A stretch of 30,245 bases of DNA, taken from the NCBI GenBank assembly GCA_964343355.1, contig CAYFJC010000010.1, forward strand, positions 1 through 30,245, in the 5' to 3' direction. Made by a program: the position numbers and the translations under genes. The notes below the pieces were generated by a model. The model was not told the DNA's origin. It did not search any database and saw only the letters and a list, made by a program, of their open reading frames with translations. The stretch's first letter is position 1, and every line of letters starts with the position of its first letter. The DNA comes from MED-G78 sp964343355. GTDB lineage: Bacteria > Pseudomonadota > Gammaproteobacteria > Magnimaribacterales > D2472. This document shows, piece by piece, positions 23,462 to 30,245 of this stretch.

Positions 23462-24358
23462 ATGTTTACAGACCCAATATTTTTATTAGCCCTAGTGGGA
23501 GTTGGTATATGTCTTTCAGTATGGATTTTAGAAGCCATGAAGATGGATGAGTCTAATAATGTTGATATAAAGACACCTAGCCAAGACATGATTTCAAAAA
23601 TTGGCTTTGCATTGGGTCTTGTCATTTTATACAGAGTTTTTATTAATGCTGGCGATCTCAGTATCATCCTTTTACTGGCAACTATTGTCAGTTTAATAAT
23701 ATGGCTTACCGGTAAGTTTACGAGTAATTCTTATTTGGGAGCTTCAGGAAGAAGTTGGTTTATTCCAATTTTTTTAATATTTGTAGTAAGAACTTTTATG
23801 TATGAGCCTTATCAAATACCATCAGGGTCAATGATTCCAGGTTTAAAGGTTGGAGACTTTATATTAGTTAATAAACATTCATATGGTTTAAAGCTTGAAA
23901 GAACAGGCAAATCTTTTGCCTTAGCAAAAGATCCTAAACTAGGAGACGTTGTTGTATTTATACCCCCTCATAAACCCATGCCTTTTGTTAAAAGATTAAT
24001 TGGAAAACCTGGCGATAAGGTAAGTTATATCAATAAGAAGCTTTATCTTAATGACAAGCCTGTCCCTCAATCCTATTACAAGACTGAATCAGGTATTGAT
24101 TTTTATTTAGAAAATTTTGATGGTAAAGAGGTAACTGTTCAGCATATGAGATCAAGATCAGCCAGCGCTCCATCTGAATGGATTGTTCCAGAGGGGATGT
24201 ATTTTGCTGTTGGAGATAATCGTGATAATTCAAATGATAGTAGGTATTGGGGCTTTATTCCAAGAGATAACTTTATGGGGACTGCTGATTATATTTGGAT
24301 GACATGGGAGTGTTGGAGCTGCATGCCTTCTTTTGAGAGAGCAGGAAGTATTAAGTGA
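23462..24358 (+). CDS. lepB: Signal peptidase I
   Basis: This inner-membrane protease removes signal peptides from exported proteins. The 298-residue protein has an N-terminal membrane segment (about 5-25), further hydrophobic segments around 47-85 and 99-112, and a periplasmic catalytic domain. The Ser/Lys dyad is seen as PSGSM (S123) and FVKRLIG (K177). Box D GDNRDNSNDSRYWG is intact. The additional hydrophobic stretch makes three or four segments instead of the two in E. coli LepB. The TGA stop overlaps the GTG start of rnc by 4 bp. Confidence 0.95.
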   Translation: MFTDPIFLLALVGVGICLSVWILEAMKMDESNNVDIKTPSQDMISKIGFALGLVILYRVFINAGDLSIILLLATIVSLIIWLTGKFTSNSYLGASGRSWFIPIFLIFVVRTFMYEPYQIPSGSMIPGLKVGDFILVNKHSYGLKLERTGKSFALAKDPKLGDVVVFIPPHKPMPFVKRLIGKPGDKVSYINKKLYLNDKPVPQSYYKTESGIDFYLENFDGKEVTVQHMRSRSASAPSEWIVPEGMYFAVGDNRDNSNDSRYWGFIPRDNFMGTADYIWMTWECWSCMPSFERAGSIK

Positions 24359-25011
24359 ACTTAGGAGATCTTGAACTAATCATAAGTTATTCATTTACTG
24401 ATCAAGAACTTCTGGAGACGGCTGTTCAACATAAAAGCTTTAATAAAAATGTTAATAATGAAAGATTAGAATTTTTAGGGGACTCAATTCTTAACTCTGT
24501 CATTGCAGAATATCTTTTTATTAATTTTCCAAACTATCAAGAGGGAGTCTTAACAAGAGCCAGGGCATTGCTTGTTAAGGGGAGCTCATTAACAAAAAAA
24601 GCCAATGAAATAAAACTTGATGAATTAATAAAACTTTCAAAAGGTATGATCAATTTATCAGATGACAGAAAATTTTCTCTATTAGAAGGAGCTTTCGAGG
24701 CTTTAATAGGAGCTATTTTTATCGATGGTGGCTGGGACGACGTAAAAAAAGTTATTTATCAAATTTATCAAAATGACTTTAATAATTTATCACTAGATAA
24801 TGACTTTAAGGATCCAAAGTCTCTATTGCAAGAAGCTATGCAGGCCAATGGAATTACACCTCCTGAATATCAAACAGAGGAGCTTAAAGATAAAAGCTTT
24901 AAATCTAGTCTTGAGCTTAAAGGTAATTCATATAGCGCAACAGGAAAATCAAAAAAATCAGCTGAAACTAAGTTAGCTAAAAATATTTTAAACAAAGGAG
25001 ATTTTATTTAA
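24355..25011 (+). CDS. rnc: Ribonuclease III
   Basis: This double-strand-specific endoribonuclease processes rRNA and regulates mRNA. The 218 residues contain the RNase III signature NERLEFLGDS (35-44, with E36, E39, D43), a further acidic E63 (YQEGVLTRAR), and E115 in EGAFEALIG. A C-terminal dsRBD covers about 150-216 (DPKSLLQEAMQ...SAETKLAKNIL). The position equivalent to E. coli D114, usually Asp in the [AD]DxxE motif, is Gly112, although E111 stands beside it. This may weaken metal binding or be compensated. The GTG start overlaps lepB and the stop overlaps era (TAATG). Confidence 0.95.
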   Translation: MNLGDLELIISYSFTDQELLETAVQHKSFNKNVNNERLEFLGDSILNSVIAEYLFINFPNYQEGVLTRARALLVKGSSLTKKANEIKLDELIKLSKGMINLSDDRKFSLLEGAFEALIGAIFIDGGWDDVKKVIYQIYQNDFNNLSLDNDFKDPKSLLQEAMQANGITPPEYQTEELKDKSFKSSLELKGNSYSATGKSKKSAETKLAKNILNKGDFI

Positions 25012-25913
25012 TGAAAGATTCTTTTTGTGGTTACATTTCAATAGTTGGGAAACCTAATGTTGGTAAATCGACTATCCTAAATCACATATTGGGTAAAAAA
25101 GTTTCTATCACTTCTAGAAAATCTCAAACTACGCGAAATAATATTCTTGGCATAAAGACGATAGATAATAAACAGATGATATTTGCAGATACTCCAGGTA
25201 TGCATATTAAATCAACCAAAGTAATGAATAGATTACTTAATAAATCAGCTGCAAGCTTAATTGAAGATTCAGATTTAATATTATTTGTTATACAAAGAGC
25301 TTCAATGCAAGAATTAGATCATTTGGTGCTTGAAAAAATAAAGGAATCTGAGTCTAGGGTTATATGTGTTATTAATAAATCAGATCAAGTTGATGATAAA
25401 AATAAACTCCTACCTTTAATAGCTCAACTTCAAGATGCCTATAATTTTTTAGATATTATTCCTATTTCAGCAATCAATGATGAGGGCATCGATGAATTAG
25501 AAAAACTAATTTTGAGTTATCTGCCTGAAAATCAACATATATATGGAGAAGAGGGTTCAGAAATTAATCAAGATAACTTTATGGTATCTGAACTTGTTAG
25601 AGAAAAAATTATTAGATCACTAGGCGATGAACTGCCTCATGATACCTTTGTTCAAGTTGAGCAGTTAGAGGATGAAAAAGATATTGTTAGAATTCATGTA
25701 ATTATTTATGTAGCTCGCCAAACACAAAAACAAATAGTTATTGGCCAAAAAGGAGAAGTCCTAAAAAGGATTGGTACGCAAGCAAGAATTGATTTAGAGA
25801 AGTACTATGGCAAAAAAGTTTTTTTAAAAACATGGGTAAAAGTAAAGAAAAATTGGAATACAGATTCTGATTATCTTCAAAGCCTTGGTGTCGGTGGAAG
25901 CTATGAGTCCTAA
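25011..25913 (+). CDS. era: Era GTPase (16S rRNA/30S assembly)
   Basis: Era is an essential GTPase that binds the 3' end of 16S rRNA in late 30S assembly. The 300 residues (E. coli 301) contain G1 GKPNVGKST (13-21), G3 DTPG, G4 NKSD and G5 SA(I/L)N, then a C-terminal KH domain with GQKGEVLKRIG. The ATG shares a base with the rnc stop. The stop lies 11 bp inside recO. Confidence 0.97.
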   Translation: MKDSFCGYISIVGKPNVGKSTILNHILGKKVSITSRKSQTTRNNILGIKTIDNKQMIFADTPGMHIKSTKVMNRLLNKSAASLIEDSDLILFVIQRASMQELDHLVLEKIKESESRVICVINKSDQVDDKNKLLPLIAQLQDAYNFLDIIPISAINDEGIDELEKLILSYLPENQHIYGEEGSEINQDNFMVSELVREKIIRSLGDELPHDTFVQVEQLEDEKDIVRIHVIIYVARQTQKQIVIGQKGEVLKRIGTQARIDLEKYYGKKVFLKTWVKVKKNWNTDSDYLQSLGVGGSYES

Positions 25914-26601
25914 TGAATGGGAGGAATGCTTTTTACTTCATCAAAGATCTTATGGCGATACAAGCATAATTGCTGAAATCTTTACAAGAAAAGCTGGAAA
26001 AATGTCAGTAATAGCTCGAGGAGCTAAAAAGCCAAAATCTAAATTTTTTGGTTACCTGGTACCATTTTCAAAACTTCAAATAACCTATTCAGGTAGATCT
26101 GAGTTAAAAACATTAACAAATATTGATAGAGAGATTTTTCTTTTCGATAATAGTCTTTCTAAAAAAAGTTATAGCTTGCTTTATATCAATGAATTAATGA
26201 TTAAGCTTTTACCAAAAGATGCTGCAAATGAAGATCTATTTAATTTATATAGCAAGTTTATTGAAGACTCCCTTAAGCTTTCAGAAATGGAATTCTTATT
26301 AAGAAGTTTTGAATTAGATCTCTTAGATATGCTTGGATATGGAATAAATTTTCAAACAGATATAGATGCACATGAGCCCATTAATCCTTCTATAGATTAT
26401 ATTTTTATTGCAGAAAGAGGCTTTCAAGCTTCTAGCAAGGATCCAGACTTCTCAGGCCAAGATATTATTAATATAAGAAATAGAAACTTTACTGATGTTC
26501 CTAGTAATAAATTAAAGCAACTAACCCAAGCTACTATTATGTTCTGTTTAGAGGGTAAAGATTTAAACAGTAGGCAAATTTTTAGAAGGTTGCAGAAGTG
26601 A
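25903..26601 (+). CDS. recO: DNA repair protein RecO
   Basis: RecO helps RecA load on SSB-coated DNA in the RecFOR pathway. From the ATG at 25903 the protein has 232 residues (E. coli 242). It has an N-terminal OB fold (HQRSYGDTSIIAEIFTRKAG then KMSVIARGAKKPKS) and a helical C-terminal part. No zinc-binding cysteine cluster is visible, as in other gammaproteobacterial RecO. The ATG is chosen because a GGTGGAAG Shine-Dalgarno precedes it; TTG 25885 and GTGs at 25888/25894 are possible. It overlaps era by 11 bp and acpS by 4 bp. Confidence 0.92.
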   Translation: MSPNEWEECFLLHQRSYGDTSIIAEIFTRKAGKMSVIARGAKKPKSKFFGYLVPFSKLQITYSGRSELKTLTNIDREIFLFDNSLSKKSYSLLYINELMIKLLPKDAANEDLFNLYSKFIEDSLKLSEMEFLLRSFELDLLDMLGYGINFQTDIDAHEPINPSIDYIFIAERGFQASSKDPDFSGQDIINIRNRNFTDVPSNKLKQLTQATIMFCLEGKDLNSRQIFRRLQK

Positions 26602-26966
26602 TTTACGGCATTGGGACGGATATAGTTTTAATAAGCAGAATTACAAACAAAGAATCTTTTGCCAAAAAAATATTATCTGATAATGAAATAACTCTATGGA
26701 AAAAAGCATCGCCTTTAAAACAGCAACTATTTTTAGCAAAACAGTTTGCTTGTAAAGAAGCTGTATCAAAAGCGCTTGGTACTGGATTTAGAGATAACAT
26801 CTTTCCAAAAGATATAGAAATTTTAAGAAATGATCTTGGCAAACCCTTTATTAATCCTCAAGAGAGCTTGAAAAAAATATTTAGTGATTTAGGAATTATT
26901 GCCAGCCATGTTAGTATTGCAGACGAAACTGATTACATAGTTGCATTCGCTATTATTGAAACATGA
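26598..26966 (+). CDS. acpS: Holo-[acyl-carrier-protein] synthase
   Basis: This enzyme transfers 4'-phosphopantetheine from CoA to apo-ACP, activating fatty-acid synthesis. The 122 residues show the two family motifs IYGIGTDIV (2-10, metal-binding D8) and FACKEAVSKALGTGF (about 53-67, containing the K-E pair). Length matches E. coli AcpS (126). The GTG start overlaps the recO TGA (GTGA) and the stop overlaps the adk ATG (ATGA). In E. coli and Pseudomonas pdxJ sits between recO and acpS; here it is absent. Confidence 0.95.
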   Translation: MIYGIGTDIVLISRITNKESFAKKILSDNEITLWKKASPLKQQLFLAKQFACKEAVSKALGTGFRDNIFPKDIEILRNDLGKPFINPQESLKKIFSDLGIIASHVSIADETDYIVAFAIIET

Positions 26967-27607
26967 ATAAATTAATCTTATTAGGACCTCCCGGTGCTGG
27001 CAAGGGAACTCAAGCAGATTTGATCTGTAAGTTTTTAAGTATTCCAAAAATTAGTACAGGAGATATGCTGCGAGAAGCTATAGCTTCTGAAAGTGAGTTG
27101 GGTAAGCGTGTAGCTGGAGTTCTAAATTCTGGTGCGCTAGTTTCTGATGAGATCATCGGCTCAATAATTGTTGAAAGGATTCAGCAGGATGATTGTAAAA
27201 ATGGTTTTTTATTCGATGGAGTTCCAAGAACTCTAGGCCAAGCAAACATGTTGGTTGATATGAATGTTTCTTTTTCTCATGTGGTAGAAATACAAGTAAA
27301 TGATCAAGTTATTATTGATAGAATGTCAGGTAGACGTTTTCATATAGCATCAGGTAGAAGTTATCATGTAGATTTTAACCCACCAGCAAATGAAGGCCTG
27401 GATGATCTAACTGGTGACGCTTTAGTTCAACGCGAAGATGATAAGCCTCAAACTGTTACTAAAAGACTTGATGTATATCACGAAGAAACTAAACCATTAT
27501 CAGAATTCTATGCTCAAAAATCTAATAACAGCGAGTTAATGTATTTTGCCGTTGATGGATCAGGAACAGTAGAATCTGTATTTGAATCTATTAAAGTTAA
27601 TCTGTAG
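26963..27607 (+). CDS. adk: Adenylate kinase
   Basis: This enzyme interconverts ATP + AMP and 2 ADP. The 214 residues (E. coli 214) have the P-loop GPPGAGKGT (8-16), the AMP site STGDMLREA, the FDGVPRT segment, and a full-length LID with GRRFHIASGRSYHVDFNPP that lacks the four zinc-binding cysteines of Gram-positive enzymes. Its position directly after acpS with a 4-bp overlap is unusual and joins what are separate loci in Pseudomonas. Confidence 0.97.
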   Translation: MNKLILLGPPGAGKGTQADLICKFLSIPKISTGDMLREAIASESELGKRVAGVLNSGALVSDEIIGSIIVERIQQDDCKNGFLFDGVPRTLGQANMLVDMNVSFSHVVEIQVNDQVIIDRMSGRRFHIASGRSYHVDFNPPANEGLDDLTGDALVQREDDKPQTVTKRLDVYHEETKPLSEFYAQKSNNSELMYFAVDGSGTVESVFESIKVNL

Positions 27608-27613
27608 TCAGCC

Positions 27614-28291
27614 ATGAAGCTTCTTGCAATAGATAGCTCAGGGGATACATCTTCAGTAGCTCTTATATACGAAGATGAAATCCTGTCTTATTCTAAGGAT
27701 CATTCAAGAAAACAAAGACCTAATTGGAACAAACTCCTGTCATCAGTTGGTATTAATTCTCAAATTAATATTTCTGAGATAGATTGCTTTGCTTTTGGAA
27801 GAGGGCCTGGATCCTATACTGGCATAAGAAGTTTAGCTAGTTTTATGAAAGGTCTAAGTTGGACTCAAGATAAACCACTTATAGGTATCTCAAACTTAAA
27901 ATCTATAGCCTATCAGGCAAATGAACAACAAAATGATACAGAACTTAGCGTGATTAATGTTGCATTAAAATCTGATCTTGATGAAGTCTATTTCTGTACA
28001 TATCTAAATTCTCTCCCATTAGAAGAGCAAGAAAATGAAAAGGTTATGTCCTATGGAGAGTTAAGTAATCCTAGACTTTTAAGCAACCCATCAGCCTTGT
28101 ATGCAGGGAATGGATGGAAAGATGAACGAATTAAATTGCATAGCAATACCTTATTTGATATTCATTCAGATGCTTTATCTATAGCTCAGCTTGCTAAATT
28201 AAAATTTGATAGCAAAGAAAATTTTGCTCCTGAGGATGCAAATCCAGTATATTTAAAAGACACTAATTACAAAAAGATTTCTAATGAATGA
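27614..28291 (+). CDS. tsaB: TsaB, tRNA threonylcarbamoyladenosine biosynthesis protein
   Basis: TsaB is the dimerisation partner of TsaD (with TsaE) in making t6A37 on ANN-decoding tRNAs. The 225 residues (E. coli 231) begin MKLLAIDSSGDTSSVAL and contain FGRGPGSYTGIRSLASFMKG, the family's most conserved block. The catalytic ASKHA residues of TsaD are absent, as expected. It lies 6 bp after adk and overlaps uppP by 8 bp. The adk-tsaB neighbourhood is also seen in Pseudomonas. Confidence 0.93.
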   Translation: MKLLAIDSSGDTSSVALIYEDEILSYSKDHSRKQRPNWNKLLSSVGINSQINISEIDCFAFGRGPGSYTGIRSLASFMKGLSWTQDKPLIGISNLKSIAYQANEQQNDTELSVINVALKSDLDEVYFCTYLNSLPLEEQENEKVMSYGELSNPRLLSNPSALYAGNGWKDERIKLHSNTLFDIHSDALSIAQLAKLKFDSKENFAPEDANPVYLKDTNYKKISNE

Positions 28292-29081
28292 TATTTTTTT
28301 AAGCATATTACTAGCATTAATTCAGGGTCTGACTGAATTTTTACCCGTTTCAAGCTCTGCGCATTTATTATTTCCCAGTCTGTTATTTGGAGCAGATGAT
28401 CTAGGTCTAAGTTTTGATATTGCAACTCATGGAGGCACACTTCTTGCAGTTCTTGTTTACTTTAGATCCGATCTTCAAGAAATGATTTTGTCGATGAATC
28501 CATTAAATCCAAATGATGATAAGGCGAGCAGGCAATTAGCTTTTTATCTTATAGTTGCAACTCTTCCTATTGTTATTTTTGGCTTGATAGGTTCTGATTT
28601 TATTACAAATAGAAATTTTGGTATTAACTCTATAGCTTGGGCAAACTTAGTCTTTGCTGGTATTTTATTTTTAGCTTATCGATATAGCTCTCAATCTAAG
28701 ACAATGATACAACTCAGTATACTAACGGTTCTATTTATTGGTTTATTTCAAGTTTTTGCATTAATACCTGGGGCGTCAAGATCAGGTACAGCAATAACTG
28801 CAGCGCTTTTAGTTGGATTAAATCTTAAAGATGCTTCAAAATTTGCATTTCTTTTAAGCATTCCGACTATATTAGGGGCGCTAGTATTTTTAATCATAGA
28901 TAGCATAGATTCCTTTGCAGCAATTAACTTCCTCAGCTTATTTATTGGATTTAGCGTCTCTGCATTTTTTGCATTTTTTACAATCAAATTCTTTTTAGCA
29001 TTTATTGATAAAATAGGTATGTATCCCTTTGTTATATATAGATTATTGCTTGGATTCGCACTTCTAAATATTATTGTATGA
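28284..29081 (+). CDS. uppP: Undecaprenyl-diphosphatase (UppP/BacA)
   Basis: This integral membrane phosphatase recycles undecaprenyl diphosphate to the monophosphate carrier for peptidoglycan synthesis; overproduction gives bacitracin resistance in known bacteria. The 265 residues (E. coli 273) contain QGLTEFLPVSSSAHL (14-28), with the active-site Glu and Ser/His, and the second motif PGASRSGTAI. About seven or eight hydrophobic segments are seen. It overlaps tsaB by 8 bp and rsmJ by 4 bp. Confidence 0.96.
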   Translation: MNDIFLSILLALIQGLTEFLPVSSSAHLLFPSLLFGADDLGLSFDIATHGGTLLAVLVYFRSDLQEMILSMNPLNPNDDKASRQLAFYLIVATLPIVIFGLIGSDFITNRNFGINSIAWANLVFAGILFLAYRYSSQSKTMIQLSILTVLFIGLFQVFALIPGASRSGTAITAALLVGLNLKDASKFAFLLSIPTILGALVFLIIDSIDSFAAINFLSLFIGFSVSAFFAFFTIKFFLAFIDKIGMYPFVIYRLLLGFALLNIIV

Positions 29082-29812
29082 CCTGTGTTGTTTATCTAGA
29101 AGACTCTTATAAAGAAGAGGAATTAAAGCTTATAGCGCTAGATCTCAATTTACAATTAGTTCAAGACTATCCCCATGAAGGCTCATTTATTTCTATAAAT
29201 GAAGCAGGATTATATTTTATAGATAACGCTAAAACTCCCTTAGAAAACCTTCATATTGATTTTCTTTCAGGCTCAATGGGTTGGAGAATAAAAAGATCAG
29301 AGCATGAAACTTTGCTTAAAAAAACACTAGGAAAAACTAAAGACACTTTAACTATTTTTGATGGAACTGCAGGCTTTCTTTCTGATGCAATTATATTTTT
29401 ATCGCTTGGTCATAAAGTTATTGCTTGTGAGCAAAGTAAGATCTTATATTTACTAGTTAAAGATGCTTGCGACAGAGCGATTGAGGACCTACCTTTTTTA
29501 TCAAACCTAACACTGCTCCATGGAAACTCTTTGGAGGTTTACAAAGAGCAAATGGATATTGATGTAATTTATCTAGACCCTTTATACCCAACAACTAAAA
29601 AACATATATTAAGAGCTGGAAATATTAGCGCTATAAAAAATATTTTAGAGCTAGAAAATATAAAGGATATGGCTGATACTCTTTTTACAGAATTTAAAGA
29701 ATTAAATTATAAAAAAATTATTTTAAAAAGACCTATTAAAGGTGAAAAAATTTGTAGTAACATTAATTATCAAATTAAAGGCAAGTCGACTAGGTTTGAT
29801 ATATACATTTAA
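29078..29812 (+). CDS. rsmJ: 16S rRNA (guanine-1516-N2)-methyltransferase RsmJ
   Basis: This SAM-dependent enzyme methylates G1516 of 16S rRNA. The 244 residues (E. coli 250) show the SAM motif I FDGTAGFLSDA, a following acidic position in IACEQS, and the catalytic YLDPLYP (the NPPY/DPMFP-equivalent motif IV). HIDFLSGSMGWRIKRSEHE before motif I matches the family. It overlaps uppP by 4 bp (ATGA). Its linkage to adk-tsaB recalls the Pseudomonas order. Confidence 0.92.
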   Translation: MTCVVYLEDSYKEEELKLIALDLNLQLVQDYPHEGSFISINEAGLYFIDNAKTPLENLHIDFLSGSMGWRIKRSEHETLLKKTLGKTKDTLTIFDGTAGFLSDAIIFLSLGHKVIACEQSKILYLLVKDACDRAIEDLPFLSNLTLLHGNSLEVYKEQMDIDVIYLDPLYPTTKKHILRAGNISAIKNILELENIKDMADTLFTEFKELNYKKIILKRPIKGEKICSNINYQIKGKSTRFDIYI

Positions 29813-29836
29813 AACATTTAATAAGGAGATGATCGT

Positions 29837-30004
29837 ATGAATCCGTTTGCAATGATGAAAGATGCAAAAAATATGGAAAAAATGCTGAAACCTGCATTAG
29901 ACAAATTTATGAAAGAGTCTGGTTTTGTCAAAAAAGATGAACTTGAGCCCTTAAAAAGAAGAGTTGCAGAACTTGAAGCAGAGGTTGCTAAGCTTAAAGG
30001 CTAA
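29837..30004 (+). CDS. Very short UbiK/BMFP-like coiled-coil protein
   Basis: A 55-residue frame starts at ATG 29837 after a clear AAGGAG Shine-Dalgarno (29823-29828, spacing 8) and ends with TAA. The first part is MNPFAMMKDAKNMEKMLKPA. The second half, with FVKKDELEPLKRRVAELEAE, is a heptad coiled coil like the C-terminal signature of UbiK/YqiC proteins (FV.reEFd.l..Rv..LEarv), which help assemble the ubiquinone-synthesis complex. The family is normally about 75-100 residues, so this would be a short version or a distinct coiled-coil protein. It lies 24 bp after rsmJ. Confidence 0.68.
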   Translation: MNPFAMMKDAKNMEKMLKPALDKFMKESGFVKKDELEPLKRRVAELEAEVAKLKG

Positions 30005-30012
30005 GTTATTTT

Positions 30013-30245
30013 ATTATCACCTTAGAAGCTTCAGATATTTCTCGTATTATTGAGATGGCTTGGGAAGACAGAACTCCCTTTGATGCCATTGAAGCAACTT
30101 ATGGTTTAAATCAGAATCAGGTTGAAGACTTGATGAGAGCTAATCTAAAAAAAACTAGTTATGTAGTATGGAGAAAGAGAGCCCAAGGAAGAAAAACCAA
30201 GCATGTAGGCTTAAGAGAATTTGGTAAAGTTGGAAGGCATCATTC
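30013..30245 (+). CDS. TIGR03643-like small conserved protein (partial at the window end; start uncertain)
   Basis: An open frame runs from just after an in-frame TAA at 29995 to the window edge. It encodes a product with SDISRIIEMAWEDRTPFDAI, then EATYGLNQNQVEDLMRANLK and VVWRKRAQGRKTKH, then a basic tail. This pattern (DI.RIIEMAWEDRTPF.AI...GL...V..LMR..LK..S...WRKRV.GRKTKH) is that of the small bacterial family TIGR03643, of unknown function with a helix-turn-helix-like sequence. No ATG, GTG or TTG precedes the conserved start; the first ATG is at 30055, inside the motif. ATT at 30013 is the best candidate, with AAAGG (29996-30000) 12 bp upstream. A sequencing error is the alternative. Confidence 0.7.
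   Translation, partial: MITLEASDISRIIEMAWEDRTPFDAIEATYGLNQNQVEDLMRANLKKTSYVVWRKRAQGRKTKHVGLREFGKVGRHH

Noticed and set aside
23437..23667. Minus-strand open frame across the lepA/lepB junction
   Set aside because: It is antisense to two conserved genes and has no independent support.
1..30245. CRISPR arrays, insertion sequences, prophage genes or toxin-antitoxin pairs
   Set aside because: No spaced direct repeats, transposase motifs, terminal inverted repeats with target duplications, or paired small toxin/antitoxin genes were seen; the only direct tandem repeat is coding, in nrdA.

Overview
The window looks like a housekeeping-rich stretch of an AT-rich marine gammaproteobacterium, possibly SAR86-like. 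This is inferred from four things: strongly A/T-biased codons, very tight gene packing, gammaproteobacterial gene order (prfB-lysS; ygfZ/sdhE; rpoE-rseA-mucD-lepA-lepB-rnc-era-recO-acpS), and gammaproteobacterial family variants such as a Pseudomonas-type NrdA/NrdB. A run of 100 Ns (9158-9257) shows that the sequence is a scaffold. I saw no insertion sequences, phage genes, CRISPR array, tRNA or rRNA.

Layout. 1-1671 (+): the end of prfB, then lysS. 1677-3747 (-): alkB, mdh and a small conserved hypothetical gene. 3786-7063 (+): a MalY/PatB-like PLP enzyme, an FAD ferredoxin reductase and a multifunctional-enzyme-type SDR. 7124-12065 (-): nrdA, nrdB and a hemolysin-III-family membrane protein. 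12066-12336: a divergent control region with two NrdR-box-like palindromes and two perfect DnaA boxes. 12337-14860 (+): glpK and a secreted TonB_C-domain protein. 14862-15488 (-): a lone ABC ATPase. 15585-16760 (+): serA. 16761-17132: the longest gene-free stretch, ending in a DnaA-box palindrome just before ung. 17133-18904: ung (+), ygfZ (-), sdhE (+). 18947-23458 (+): the envelope-stress set rpoE, rseA and mucD, a hairpin, then lepA. 23462-29812 (+): lepB, rnc, era, recO, acpS, adk, tsaB, uppP and rsmJ, mostly joined by 1-11 bp overlaps. 29837-30245 (+): a very short UbiK/BMFP-like coiled-coil gene and a TIGR03643-like gene with no ordinary start codon, cut by the window edge.

How it works together. 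Most genes serve translation (prfB, lysS, lepA, era, rnc, rsmJ, tsaB), DNA precursor supply and repair (nrdAB, ung, alkB, recO), central metabolism (mdh, serA, glpK, sdhE) and the envelope (rpoE/rseA/mucD, lepB, uppP). The distinctive points are regulatory or architectural. There are DnaA-box clusters at nrdA/glpK and at ung. RseA carries an RseB-like C-terminal tail while a separate rseB is absent. A 9-residue tandem repeat in the NrdA tail coincides with the assembly gap. RNase III has Gly where a metal-binding Asp is expected. I found no clearly new multi-gene system; I rank the RseA-RseB fusion and the DnaA-box palindrome highest.
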